64,000 nucleotides of DNA from Emydura subglobosa (taxonomy: Eukaryota; Chordata; Testudines; Chelidae), in assembly GCA_007922225.1 (NCBI GenBank), contig ML679970.1, positions 25,412,631 to 25,476,630 on the forward strand, in the 5' to 3' direction. How positions within the stretch are numbered: position 1 is the stretch's first letter; each line of letters starts with the position of its first letter. This document shows, piece after piece, positions 44,291 to 55,998 of the stretch. The notes beneath the pieces were generated by a model that searched no databases, was not told the DNA's origin, and saw nothing but the letters and a program-made list of their open reading frames with translations. Position numbers and translations under genes: made by a program.

Positions 44291-44884
44291 CCTCAGGGTG
44301 CCAAGGACTGAGGGTCACTCTCTTGCTTTCTCACTGCTTGCTCACTGAGAGACAAGAAGGACAGCTTTTGTTGCATCCATGAATGGTGGATCCCAACCAG
44401 GTTGGCTGGTGATGCTGGGAGGCTTCTTTAAGTGAGAATTTATTTTAGACAATAATGTTAGCCTTAAAGTTAAGTGTAGACTTTAAGAAGCATGTTATAC
44501 TTTTGATTCTTATGTAACCGTTCTGTTTCCAATATTCTTACTTGCTACTCATTTGAGTCTTTGAATCTCTCTTGTTTAATCAACTTAGTCTCCTTTATAT
44601 TATAAATACATCTCAATGCTGTGGTGTTAAGCAAAGGGTGAATCCCCAGTTGATTCAAACAAGTGGATGTGCATACTGTACCCTTTGTGGATAGCAAACC
44701 TGGTAATTTCTGTGAGTGTCCAGAGACAAGGGCTCAGCACTGTAGGGGATGCTTTTAGATTAGATGTGCTTTGTCTGGCAGAAAACCTGTTAGTCAACTC
44801 TGCCTGGTTAGATAGTTTAGTTTAAAATATATTTTTAGTGGGTACACGTAACTCCATTCATTGCATCCATACATATGTCTCACC
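44291..44884. other. No gene recognised
   Basis: Unique sequence separating two parts of what may be one L2-type insertion. Confidence 0.5.
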
Positions 44885-45590
44885 TTATTTGTGATGACCA
44901 GTGTGTCCCTGGCTTTCATTTGATACTTCACGTGACAATGTTTGTGGATAAATACGATGAAAGCGGTGTATTAGGTGTAGTGAATTTGTCAGGCCTCGTA
45001 GGAGTGTTCCAGAACAGTGAACCCTTTGCCAGCTGGCATTGAGGGGGTTCTGGTGGTCACATAAGGACAGAGAAAAGGTTGTTGCAGTAACCCAGACATG
45101 AGATGATGGTAGCCTGGATGGGAGATTTTGCTGCGTGGATGTGTACAAAATGCTGTATCTTAGAGATGTTGTGAAAAAGGAATCTAAGGGGATTTATATA
45201 AAGCCTGGATGTGAGGGCCTAGACAGGTTCAAGTCAAAGATGATTCCCTGGCTACAGGACCGATTGACATGATGGATGTTGGTGCTGTCCATAGTGATTG
45301 ACAAGGGAGATATCAGGAAGAGCGTAGTGATGTGGGAAGAGTAGGAGCTTTGTTTTAGCCATGCATTGCTTGATCTGATGGCTAGATATCCACAAGGAAA
45401 TGTTAAAGAGGCAGGGTGAGATTTTAGTTTGGACAGGAGGAAACAAGTCTGGAGCAGAGAGAGAGATCTGTGAGTCATCAGCATAGTAGTTGAATTTGTG
45501 GTTGCTGACGAGTTATGAGAGAGAGTGTGTAGAGGGAGAAGAGAAGGGGACCATGGACGGAGCCCTCTGGAATCCCCAGACTCTTGAAAA
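44885..45590 (-). mobile_element. L2-type LINE, reverse transcriptase C-terminal part
   Basis: On the minus strand the order is the end of the palm (PFSSPSTHSLS), then the catalytic box with YADDSQISLSAPD (YADD encoded by 45,474-45,485), PPVQTKISPCLFNISLWISS, the thumb region HPGFI and, in another frame, ISKIQHFVHIHAAK and QATIISCLGYCN. This series is typical of L2/CR1-clade reverse transcriptases. The frame shifts at least twice and holds several stops, so it is inactive, although the two catalytic aspartates remain. Open pieces are 45,194-45,484, 45,252-45,446 and 44,885-45,148. Confidence 0.85.
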
Positions 45591-45599
45591 TAATGGTAC

Positions 45600-45855
45600 T
45601 CTTATGGGGCCTTGAGGAACCCCACTATTCAGATCTTGTGCTGAAAATTATCCATTTAGTTTTACCTTTTCACCATTTCCTAATTCTTGACTGACTAGAC
45701 CTGGCAAGTAAAAGGGGAAAAACTGTCTGTGAAAATCACTTCCTGCTTTTTGTAGTAATTTTGTCTTGTTGGAAATTTTTCCGACAAGCTGTACCACATG
45801 ATAACTTAATTTCCCTAATAGTCCGTGGTGAGGAACTGTATCACAGTAGCATTAA
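45600..45855 (-). mobile_element. CR1/L3-like LINE fragment
   Basis: GGGGCCTTGAGGAACCCCAC, TATTCAGATCTTGTGCTGAA, AATTATCCATTTAGTTTTAC and TCCGTGGTGAGGAACTGTAT match the inverted region that follows the reverse transcriptase B motif in L3-type elements. It abuts the L2 piece, so one may have inserted beside or into the other. Confidence 0.65.
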
Positions 45856-46929
45856 TGTATGCCCTTATTCTGGCTTTAGAGCACTCCCTACACAGCCTTC
45901 TCACTCCTTTTCCTCCTGCTAAGTTCAGGAAAGGTCTGCACACACAGCTGTGAATCATGTGGTATGTGCATTAACACATGGGACATGAGCCTATGCCACT
46001 TCTGTTTTAGAGGTGTTGTGGAGTGGCATCTCCATGAAGTTTCAAGGTGGCCAAAACTGAGATTCGCAATTTCTACCCTGTGCCTCTGCTTCTGGTGGCC
46101 ATTTTTCTGCCATGCACCATCTTTATAGGAAAGCCTTTCTTCTATCATATGGAACTATATCTAAAGAGAGAGCTGGTTTTTAGAAACTTAGGGATCTTTT
46201 TTTATCACCCTCTTGCTATATTTGAAACTTGCAGTAATAGCCTTACAGAAATCTCTCCTTCCTATTTAACACTTTGCAAAGAACCATTGAACTTGATCTT
46301 TATAAAACCAAGCAGCTAACCTGAAGCAACATCCACTAACTGCTATTTAGCAACATTCTTCAGAGATCACATTTTATCATCTTCTGCTCAAACAACCACA
46401 CTGTATGTGTTTTAAAAAAATTCAGTTCCTGTGTGTGTGAGGTTTTACACGTAACAAGCCAGAGACGTAAACACACTGTCATTTTAGACTAACGCTCTGA
46501 GAGTCTGAAGCCGGAACTTGTGCTTTTTATTTTTGGATGTCTTATGGTTAGAACAAATAAGAAAAATGTGGACCTGTCAGCCAAAGCACAAGTAAGTAAT
46601 ACTTCTGACATAAAACTGCAAATGCAATCCATGCTGGATTCTCGCTTGCTTTTTAAACAGAATGTTACTGCTACTGAAATTGTCTTCTGTAGGTGCTGCG
46701 ATGCCAAAAGAGAAGATGCAGTTTTAAATATCTCTTACTAATGTAATTCAGTTTAGTATAAAGGTACTCACAAAAAACTATCACATAGTGCTTGACATGC
46801 AGGTAGATTTTACAGCCTGTTGCACACCAGCACCACCTACATCTACATTGTAGAGGTAATAGGAGTGCTGTGGTCAAGTTTTAAGGGGAATGATTTGAGC
46901 ACAGGGAAATGTAGGAAGTAGGATTTGAT
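45856..46929. other. No gene recognised
   Basis: Unique DNA with short overlapping frames (45,888-46,319, 46,489-46,741), none recognised. Confidence 0.55.
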
Positions 46930-47160
46930 TGTTTTATCATAGATATTTAGAGGTCATAGGTCAGAAAGAAGAGGTGAGTTTTTAAATGGGGTTTTAAAGC
47001 ACTCCTGGAGTCAATTAGGCACCAGAAGCAGAAGGAGAAGGAGGTTCTATATGGTACTGGAGATCTATTACTCACTCTGGCTAGACAAGAAAGGCGAGGA
47101 ACAAAAAAAAATTGGGTGAGCGAGGAGCACATGGAATGGGAGAGAACAGGAAAAATGTGA
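46930..47160 (-). mobile_element. L2-type LINE-associated repeat fragment
   Basis: AAGAAGAGGTGAGTTTTTAA, ATGGGGTTTTAAAGCACTCC, TGGAGTCAATTAGGCACCAG, GAAGGAGAAGGAGGTTCTAT resemble the purine-rich block that lies next to the 43,891-44,290 type repeat in other sauropsid copies. Moderately diverged. Confidence 0.45.
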
Positions 47161-47936
47161 GATTCTGGGAATCACAAGTCCATGAAATGTTTGAAGCTAG
47201 TATTGGGCTATATTGTAGCAGATTCTGTAACTGGCAGGATGATGATATGCAGCTGTAAGATCTGCAAGTAAATGAAAGGTGTCAGGATTAATTTCATCAG
47301 CATGCATTGTTCTTGGTTCTTAACCCCTGTGACCTGAGGATTTTCTGCCTGCTGAACGCTTTTAGCAACACATGGAAATTTTTGTGCACTTGTGTAGAGT
47401 GCAGGCATTTCTCTTGATACTGTACCACATTGCACACTTGTTTCACTCCTGCTGCACAGAGAGTGTGAATTGCTCTCCACCAAGACAGGGGAGTTCTACC
47501 AAGGGACAGCACCTTTACTTTGTGGCTGAGTCTCTCTTGAGTGTTTTGCTTACGGACATACTGAATTAGCACATCTTCCAGTGCCCTAGCTATGTCCTTC
47601 CCCTCACCCAGCTCTGCCCTTCTTGGTGCTGTACTGTTCAGCTGTGGGTACCCTGTGGTTTAGTGCCTGAGGATAACACTAGCACAATTCACTCTTCCTG
47701 GCTGACTTCCGGTCTATGGGGACCTGCAGGCCTGAATGACATGGAAGTTGTAACCAAGGGCTGAGTAAAGTTGCATATATTTCAGTGAAGGTCTAGCCAT
47801 TAGCTCTTGGCTATATGATATTTATTCGACAGTGCTCTTACATAATGCATCAAATGGATATTTTGGTGAAAATGTGCAGTCAGTTACCTCTTACAACAGT
47901 AGTAACCTATTGGAGGTGTATCATCAAAATATTTGG
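47161..47936. other. No gene recognised
   Basis: Unique sequence. Open frames on opposite strands at 47,208-47,572 are unsupported. Confidence 0.55.
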
Positions 47937-48048
47937 AGCCAGATTTTCAAGAACTCAGCTTCTGTTTAGGCACCTAAATATTGACCAGCTTTTCAAAATA
48001 ACTTGACGTGTTAGAGGCTGAACTCTCTAGAAAATCTGCCTAATAGTG
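47937..48048. repeat. Hairpin MITE-like repeat, 'CTTAGGCACCTAA' family
   Basis: AGCCAGATTTTCAAGAACTC, TTCTGTTTAGGCACCTAAAT, GCTTTTCAAAATAACTTGAC, CTCTAGAAAATCTGCC form a degenerate member of the 24,400 family. Confidence 0.5.
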
Positions 48049-50474
48049 TGCATATAGAGAGCTGCCCTATATTGTACTTTGCTAGGTACAAAATGTCAAG
48101 ATCAGCAGCAGCTGCAGGTGTTGTCTTCTCACAAACAACGCTTTAAAACCCACATATGAAGAGTCTTAATATATATCAGCACCACAGATCTGTTCATAGC
48201 TTTCAACCAAGCATCTTATCTTATGTTTTGTTTAGGACCCAACCCCAGACAAGTGCACAAAGCATGTATCCCTCACTGTGTATCCACTTCCAAGGCACAA
48301 TAGAAATCAAGAGGCTGAGTCAAGCAACCACAATAAAAGTACTTTGCACTGCTGACATCTTGGTCTGCTGATCAAAAACAGGGAGTGTTTTTCTCTGCTT
48401 ATGCTTTGATGTATGGCCTGTATTTAGGGAACAGGGTGCGTGCTGTATGTTTATAATAAAATGAGGCCAGGAATGGAGAAGCCACAACAAAGTGCATCTC
48501 CTGATGTTAAAAACCAGCTGTGTGTTAGGCTATTTTATTTTTTAAAAGACCAAGGCAAGGAGTGAGAATTATGATCTCTCTCAGCCCTTGTAGACATTCA
48601 CAGTGACCTATTCCATGCAAACGGACGTGCCATTCAGTCCCATTGATTTCAGTGAGGTTGCACAGGGTATAAATCAGCACTAGATTTGGCCACTGGCATT
48701 TTAAACTCAAAACACCAATCTTGGAAGTTATATCTTCTGGCTAGGCATATATTTCTGCTCATGAAGAAAAGAGCAGAGAGGGCTCCTTAAAAGCTTGTTA
48801 AGAACTATTTTCTCCACTTGGCATCTTCATGGTGGACATGTCCTCTCCCCCCTTTTCTCCAATCGTGTGTAGAAGGCTCTGAATCCAGCTTTACTGTGAA
48901 GGTCATGCTGCTTGGGGAGCACTTGAAGAGATGCAATGTGGGGGGGGGGACCACACCTTCATGCCATGGAACCCAACTCCACAGGGGCTCCCTGCACGCT
49001 CACAGACAGACAGATTTTGTGTACAGTTCCACCAGCCCAATCCCTGATGAAGCAACAGTGGGTGCTCATTGGTTAAGCAAGAGCAGTTCTAGAATGGCTC
49101 CACTTGCCAGCCCTGTAGCGTTTGGGGTAGGATTCCTTTCCTGCTGGCACCCATTTGGATACAGACCAAGAGTTATCACTAGGGGGAAGTGATCTCTAAC
49201 AGGTGTTTGTTACACTGTTAATTGTAGAAATTTTAGTTTGTAAAAATCTCCTAGTGCTATTAAATACCTGCTAAAGCAAACTTTTAAAACGTATCTATTT
49301 ATCAGCACCCCTCACTAGACAGGCATGCCTTGTCTGTACATCTCTTTCCCACCAGTTCGGTGTTTGCCATCCCTTTTGAACCCATGTGTGTCCTTTATAT
49401 CTCTGCTCCAGTCTGGTGGCTAGCTTCATTTTCATTCACTTTACACCTCCTCCGCGCAGCCCCACCCTCTCCCCCCCGCCTGCTTTCAGGACACATATTG
49501 TAAAGACTGTCCTAGTCAAGAGGATTGGATAAAAATTCTTCAGAACAGTCAATGCCTATGTATTAGGAGTACATTTTCAGCCATCTTCTGATTTTTGTAC
49601 ATCCACTTTTGCATGCATGACTGATGGTTCTCATTAAAAAAAAAAAAAGTTACACATCCACATTTGAACATGAAGATCTGGGAGCTCAATTGACCAATCT
49701 GTATGCACAGGTGGTGGCTTATGCATGCAGAAAAGGTGCAAAAACCGTTTTGTGGTGGGCACAAATGAGTGGGTCTGCAAATATGGGCATGCAAAATCAG
49801 AAGCTGGGGAAAATCATTTGGCCCTAATATTTCTGGTAGTTTTCTATGATGCGAGAGACTCCTCCTAGGTGCTCAACGTGTCAGTGCAACAGTAGTCTCA
49901 GGCCCTGATAACCTGGTGAATGAGAGACCAGGCTTGGGAATTTAATATGGATCAGTGACAAAACTGCCACGAGGTTACTGGGTTAAATCCTTAGCTGTTG
50001 TAAATTCACATGGCTCCTTTAAAGTTGGTGCTAATATGATTTAAAATAGCTTTAATTTTTGGCCCTTTTTATTCCATTTATCTTAATTTAGTAGAAATAC
50101 ATAATCTCAAATCTGAAACAGCCTCTATAAAAATGTTGGTTAGTCTTGAGTTTAGCCAGGTCAGTGAGGAAATCATCTGAAACGGGTATGATTCAGAGGA
50201 AGAACAAAGCTTTTGAGAAATTGTTACATTCTGTGAAAAATAGTCTTCCTGATAAAGTTCTGATGTCTTCAGCAAAGATTAAAGTGGGTATTTTCGCAGA
50301 TATTGTTGCAGGTTTTAGGCTTCTTTAGGAGTCTAGATTTACTTGTACTCAGTTAAAGTGAAATAAATATTACAGGGAACCTGGAATACCAATTATACTA
50401 TATAATTCATATGTGAAAATTTATGGACAGAAGTGTCCTGTGCTCAGCCTATGCTTGCTGTGGGCTGGTCATAC
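48049..50474. other. No gene recognised
   Basis: Unique DNA with a G9 run at about 48,941-48,950, a CT/C-rich run at 49,440-49,485 and an A12 run at 49,637-49,648. A degenerate GACTTCA-type string (CCATTGATTTCAGTGAGGTT) at about 48,640 is probably an old hairpin repeat. The 124-codon frame at 48,818-49,192 is unrecognised. Confidence 0.5.
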
Positions 50475-50580
50475 AAACACTTATGCTCATGAGTAACTTT
50501 GCTCACATGAATATGTTAGTTCCAGGGAAGCCATTGAGGCTTCTCTTGTGAGTAACTTTACTCACATGCATTGCCTACAG
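50475..50580. repeat. Hairpin MITE-like repeat, 'GATCCTGCAA' family
   Basis: ACTTATGCTCATGAGTAACT and TTGCTCACATGA are followed by a decayed centre and then TTGTGAGTAACTTTACTCAC and ATGCATTGCC. Both arms carry the GTGAGTAACTTTACTCAC palindrome of this family. Confidence 0.65.
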
Positions 50581-51921
50581 GAGTCAATCAGCGACTGCGG
50601 AGTTGGACATAATAGCCGAGCTTTGGTTATGGGGAGTTTTTTCTTTGAATCATGTTACTAAATGTGTGTGATGATCAGGCTTGGACAGTAGAATGTACTG
50701 ACTTTTGCAGGTTATTTTTTTAAATTTTAATTGAACTGGTCTTTGCAAATTGATGTGCATGAGCATTGGTTGTATCTCAGAGTCTCTGAAAGAGAAGGGC
50801 TCATTTCAGATTTTCTTTTGGCATTGCCTTCATTATTCATACCATAATATTCCTCTAGCTGCTGTACATGACTAGGTGTAAAGTACACAGTGAGAGACCC
50901 CCAGACCCTGGAACTGAGAATGTATTGTTAGCAATGTTTGTATGCAGTTACTAAAAACAATTCTAAATTTACTGACTTCCAATGACTAGGTATGGTTATG
51001 GCCAATCCCTTCTGGGCTAGATCACAGGATTATGCCCCTACTGGAAGTCCGCTCCTCTTCTGGAGCAGTGAGGTGAGTGAGATCTGGAGTGGGAGGAGCT
51101 TTGGCCAGGGAATTGTACTTCGTGGGTGTGTCTCAGAGGGGCTTATGCCTGATTCAGGCAATTTCTTGGGTGATGCAGTTTACACAGTGTCCTTGGAAGC
51201 ACAGAGTAGCCCTTACAGCAACCCATAAATCTCTTACTTTCAGAAGAAATCTGCATATAATAATCTAACAATCAGTAACTCTTTTTATCAAGACATTTTA
51301 TAGTGTTGGAAAAATAAGTAAAATATTTAAAGAAAGTTTTAGTTACACTATATGTGAGAAGAAACTTTTTAGGATTGCATTCACAAATGCATAGGGAGTG
51401 GCTTAAATTAAAAAAACAATTGAGAACCCCACCACTTGTGTGATTTCAAATAAACATATTTTTTTGTTACATGGTCGAGAGTCTGCATTTGTTGTTTAAG
51501 ACATTTGTGGATTTCAGAGTTGAGCGTTGGTTGTAATTGTTTATCAGTTATATTTTTCTTTTCTGTGCCTGCTTGTTCTTTTGATGTAATGTTAATAAGT
51601 GTTTGTATGTTAAGTTCGGAGAGTTGGTGAGTAATACTGTCAACGATAACACGTATATTGTGTGTGAAGTACAAGATGTCAAATTTTGATCTAAAAAGTA
51701 ACTTTTTTGTTTATCTTTTTGAGCTAGGCAGCGGCTTTTAAAAGGAAGTGGTTTAAGACTTAACTAGGTGGTTGCAGGAAACAAGACGCTTTGGGCCAAA
51801 TTATCAGTGTGCTCCTTTGACATAGCTTCAGGGACTTCAGTGAATCTGTGCTCATTTTCACCAGCTGAGGCTCTTGTGCTTTGGCTGTTTATGACAGAAC
51901 TGTAAAGCTCAGAAGTAAAAA
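50581..51921. other. No gene recognised
   Basis: AT-rich unique DNA. Frames at 50,992-51,268 and 51,408-51,674 are unsupported. Confidence 0.55.
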
Positions 51922-51953
51922 GTGTGTGTGTGTGTGTGTGTGTNNNNNNNNNN

Positions 51954-51998
<45 letters not shown>
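51922..51998. repeat. (TG)n(GA)n microsatellite with assembly gap
   Basis: TG dinucleotides run from 51,922 to about 51,987 and pass into a short GA run. Ten N bases at 51,944-51,953 mark an assembly gap inside the array, so its real length is not known. Confidence 0.98.
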
Positions 51999-52871
51999 AA
52001 ATAAGGCTAAATCAATTAATCAAAGGTCATCTTTACAAGAATTCAGCTAGATGTCTAAGAACTTGCAGAATAAATGTCAATAGATTTCATTTTTATGAGT
52101 TAAAAAAAAGAGAAGTTTGTGGGAGGAGTAAATCAGCCAAACTCAGCGAAGAGAATCCCAAGAAAACAAGAATGCAGTGTTTCAGTTGCTTTTGGTGTTC
52201 CGTAGGAGAATAGAGGGCCTTTTTCCTAGAGGTGAGTGGGAACGGGGGGCATTCAAGGAGCCTCTCCACCACACCCTTAAACACTTGTGTATGAGATAAG
52301 TATAATTGTAGTCCCTGCACTTGTGGTGGGGAGGGGGAGGAGAGCATAGGTACTGGTTCCTGTCTCCTTCACCGGGGATGCAGAACCCTAATGGGAAGAT
52401 GTGGAATCCCGTGCTTCCCCCCTGGCGTGAGCCAGTGCAGTGGGACTGTTGTGGGGTATGGCTGTACCCACTGAAGGTGTGTGACAGGTATTCTGCTTCC
52501 CCAGTACACCGAGGAGCTCAGGCAGGAATTCTGTCCTCACTGAGGACTAGGCCAATGCCACGTTTCAAACATCAGCCATTCATGCTGTCATCGTGTGTGT
52601 TTAGGGTGTTTTAACATGGGGGAAACGTAGGCATTTTCCCCACTTTCCTATATATATAATTTTTTTTTAAAGGGACTGTCTAGAAAGCTCACTGTGGGCA
52701 TATAACAAGCATGGAAATATCAACTCACAAGTGGGGATTTTGCAACCCTTACCAATAGAAGGCATGACTGGGCACACAGTGGAACGTTCAGATCCATCTT
52801 TGCTCTACGGGTCCCTATTGTTTTCCTAGGTTCCATTTTCTCTTTGATTTCTTATTGTTTGTGTGTGATTC
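51999..52871. other. No gene recognised
   Basis: The stretch 52,320-52,620 is GC-richer with an unrecognised 97-codon frame. No splice or domain evidence. Confidence 0.5.
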
Positions 52872-52965
52872 GTGTATGACCTACAATATACAAATCACAG
52901 TCCACAAGCATAAGATGGAGACTGTCCCTGCCTCACCAAGCTTACCTGTCAATGCATCTATGCCA
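52872..52965 (-). mobile_element. Inverted SINE/CR1 tail fragment
   Basis: ATACAAATCACAGTCCACAA, GCATAAGATGGAGACTGTCC and CTGCCTCACCAAGCTTACCT are the inverse of the tail blocks, with GTAAGCTT, GGCAGGGACAGTCTC and TGTATATTGTAGG on the minus strand. Confidence 0.6.
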
Positions 52966-53945
52966 TTTTATCAAGAGGAATTTTGTACATAGAATCAGGA
53001 AACATTGTGTGTCCCTTGTTTGTGATAAATAACGTTTTGTACTCGGGATGTTTGCTTGATAAATGAAACTTCAAATGATTAAAATTCAGTGCTTATCAAG
53101 TCCTGAGTTTAAGCCTGAAATAATTTTTAATAGCTGAGCTCAAATAAATCCCCTGAAAAGTGATTTTATAGCAGATACATTAATGAAATTTTAAACAGCA
53201 GTAATAGGCAGCAGTGTTGAAGAATTCAGAGATTATGCATTTGCGTGACAGAATTGGATAGACTTGTGCTAAATCCATATTTATTTGATGGCTTTGAAGT
53301 GATTTTTGTCAGCAAACAGTTATAACGTTAGAATATTCCACATCAATTTAAAAAAAGTCCTTAGTGCGCTTGTGTAAGAAACCTTTTGAGAACAGCCCTG
53401 TGAAACATTGGCAATATACCTTTAACCCACTCAGACTTAATCCAGATCCAGAGGGAAATGTTCTGAGGCAGATAACTTGTAAATCCAGAGTAACTCCACT
53501 GACTTCAGAGTCTGATCTCAGTGTAAATCTAGCCTGAGTAGATTGCATTTGTGAAGCTCAGCTTATGTTTCTGAATAATACACAAAAAAGGCTGAGGGTT
53601 ACTATAATGTTTAGACAGACCCTCCTTCTCAAGTGTTTGTGGTCATCCTATCATTTTAAAGGGGTAGAGATAACGTAAACTATTATGTTTTAAACATGAA
53701 ATTAATAGTAGATTCAGATACTACCTCTGTTCCAGAGTCCCTTGCCAATTTTTGTGCATTTACATTCACATCACAGTATTTCATTCAATGAAAAAACTCT
53801 CCAGTTACCATGTTAACACCACACAGACTGACAGTAGCGACATACCCACAAAATACTGTTAAATTCCCAAAGTAAATAAACTGAAAAAAGAAACTTTTCC
53901 CCCACCTCTAATCTGTCATTTATACTAGTTACAGACGTTATTTGT
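52966..53945. other. No gene recognised; GACTTCA-type repeat remnant at about 53,465-53,535
   Basis: TCCAGAGTAACTCCACTGAC, TTCAGAGTCTGATCTCAGTG is half of a hairpin-class repeat. The rest is AT-rich unique DNA. Confidence 0.5.
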
Positions 53946-54150
53946 AAAAATAGTCTTGATTCAGGAAAACATCCCTGTTCAGGAAGGGCACATAAACACA
54001 TGCTTCATGGTTTAAATTCTGATCTTTTTTAAATCAGTGACAAAACTCTTACTGAGTTCAGTGGGGCCAGGATTTCACCCAGTGGAATTTAAGATCATGT
54101 TTCTGACCCTTTCCTGAACAGGGATGCTTTCCTGAATGAGGGTCAATAGT
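53946..54150. repeat. Long-armed hairpin MITE-like repeat
   Basis: The left arm CTTGATTCAGGAAAACATCC and CTGTTCAGGAAGGGCACATA pairs with the inverse complement of the right arm (CTCATTCAGGAAAGCATCCC, TGTTCAGGAAAGGGTCAGAA). That is about 33 nearly matching bases per arm. The centre contains GTTCAGTGGGGCCAGGATTT, a GACTTCAGTGGG-like core. It belongs to the 'CCTGATTCAGGAAAGCA' type palindromes of sauropsid DNA. Confidence 0.78.
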
Positions 54151-54624
54151 AGGCTGAAAATTTTCAGAAAGTGTGACTTAAGTTGACAATGACCATGTAA
54201 TAATAAGAACCAATTTAAGACCTGATATGAATAGGTGCAACTTGATTAACTTTAGTGCATATGCATCAGGTCTGAACTTGGGTCTAATGTGTTTATCTGA
54301 AGCAATTTTAATCAGAATCAGTATTAGACTAGGACATTGGACGGTGATTGTTCACAGGCACATTCTGATTGGCTGGTTGGGCCATTTTTGATGACAGCGC
54401 ACCTGCATATCAACTTTCTTTGGTGTCTGTGAAGCCATGTCAATGAAAGTCAAAACAAAAAGCAAACTGAAACCTACCCCCATATGTTAAATTGGGAGGG
54501 TTGTTTTATTTCTCCAAAACCTGTAGAAAACGAGTCAATAATACCTTTTTTTAAAAGAAACAAAACATCTTAGTCATTCCTTTCTCTGGCCTTCCTGATA
54601 TCTAATCTGTTATTTCAAGCTATC
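54151..54624. other. No gene recognised
   Basis: Unique sequence. Confidence 0.5.
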
Positions 54625-54692
54625 AGCCCTCTGGGGAAGACCCTATCTGTATGTTGTCTTGAATGTATAGGCATGTAACAAATAATAAACAG
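54625..54692 (+). mobile_element. SINE/CR1 tail fragment, diverged
   Basis: CAGCCCTCTGGGGAAGACCC, TATCTGTATGTTGTCTTGAA and GTAACAAATAATAAACAGC follow the tail order, with the middle missing. Confidence 0.45.
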
Positions 54693-55161
54693 CACTATTA
54701 TTTAATTTAAATTAATTTAATTCTTGCAAAGGATTGAGGCATGTTTATCTTCTGTTGGTCTATTACAGTCATTTCTGATTCATCCATCCTTGAATCTAGG
54801 TGCTGATTTCCCAAGCAGAATGCAGTGCCTGTGAACCTGTATCTCTACTTAGAGGAAGCCTATGAAAAAGGATTTTATAGATATTACTCCCATAATCATT
54901 CAATGTTACAGCTATATAGCTCTTTAGTGAAGAAATTACTAGTTGCTTAGAGAAATGATTACTGAGGTTCATGACCTCTTTCAACCATCCAGTTTTATGT
55001 GATTGTCAAGATGGATGTTTCTGAAGTAATAACTTCTAAGTGAATGTATTTTTTTTTCTTTCCTTCAAATAACTGATACAAGATAAGATACCAGAGCCAG
55101 GACAAGCTGCTTTTCAAGGGGAAAAAAGAGGAAATAAACATGGACCCATTTCTTTTTCCAG
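54693..55161. other. No gene recognised
   Basis: AT-rich unique DNA leading to the acceptor-like site at 55,161. Confidence 0.5.
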
Positions 55162-55332
55162 GTTGCCCATGTGCTCCTTTTCAAATCAAATGTCATATTG
55201 ACTCAAATCCGTCATTGGAAGCATGTGGGGAGCTGCCACACATCGGCCCTGTACAATGTATCCATCAAACTGGACGGAAGCCCAAAACCAAATCTCCATT
55301 GGTCAAAACACACCAGCTGCAGAAACCCCAAG
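55162..55332 (+). other. Candidate internal coding exon, 57 codons, phase 0 (unassigned)
   Basis: A pyrimidine-rich acceptor, CATTTCTTTTTCCAG, ends at 55,161. The next 171 bp read without a stop as 57 whole codons, beginning VAHVLLFKSNVILTQIRHWK and ending NLHWSKHTSCRNPK. They close on CCCAAG|GCAAGT at 55,332/55,333, which matches the strong consensus of the rare GC-AG class of introns. A second frame is also open throughout (starting CPCAPFQIKCHI). The composition is balanced and free of simple repeats, unlike the flanks. I do not recognise the peptide, and a GT donor is not present at this place. It may be an exon of a large gene whose intron fills the window, an alternative exon, or chance. 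Confidence 0.25.
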
Positions 55333-55907
55333 GCAAGTGTTTTTGTTCCTCCAATATTCATGCGATTTTCTGTTGTGTTGGAAGTGTCAATTAAAAAAAA
55401 AAATTAAATTTGAAAATTAGAGCTGTTCTCTCATTGGATATAGGGGAAGTACAGTTAGCACGGCTTTGTTTTCATGCTTCCAGTGTTAGAAATTCAGTTG
55501 AAAAAGCTTTGGGAAAAAATGAACTCACTAATGACGTAGATTAATTAACTTTACAAAAATGTTGTCTTATGCATTTTCAGTGTATTTATCACATGTACTA
55601 GTAAAGATTAGGATTTAATTAAAATATTATTTAAATTCTTTATTAATTTTTATAAGACCAGCTTAGCACTCAAACCTAGAGCTCCCTGGTGCTGTATTGT
55701 AAACAGCTGCTCTACACCTCACAAAAAGAAATGCCTGAGAAATTACAAATATTTTTTTAAAAAAGGAAACATGAACCAAACCAACGTGTACATCTCAGCA
55801 TGCCATTATTGAATGTAATAACTGTGCAACCCCATCTAATTCAAGAATAATCACAGTGAAATATACACCACTGCCTTCCTTTTGGACACAGGATGATACA
55901 AGACACA
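55333..55907. other. No gene recognised
   Basis: AT-rich unique DNA with A9-type runs. Confidence 0.5.
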
Positions 55908-55998
55908 CAAGGCCAACTCCTCAATGGACGTAAATGTGTGTGGTTCTCTTGAACCCAGTCTAGGTATGTGATTGACCCCAGCTGAGGAGCTGGCCCCA
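55908..55998. repeat. Hairpin MITE-like repeat, 'GGCCAGATC' family
   Basis: AAGGCCAACTCCTCAATGGA at the left and CCCCAGCTGAGGAGCTGGCC at the right are inverse complements at their ends, with CGTAAATGTGTGTGG between. It is related to 56,768-56,858. Confidence 0.6.
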
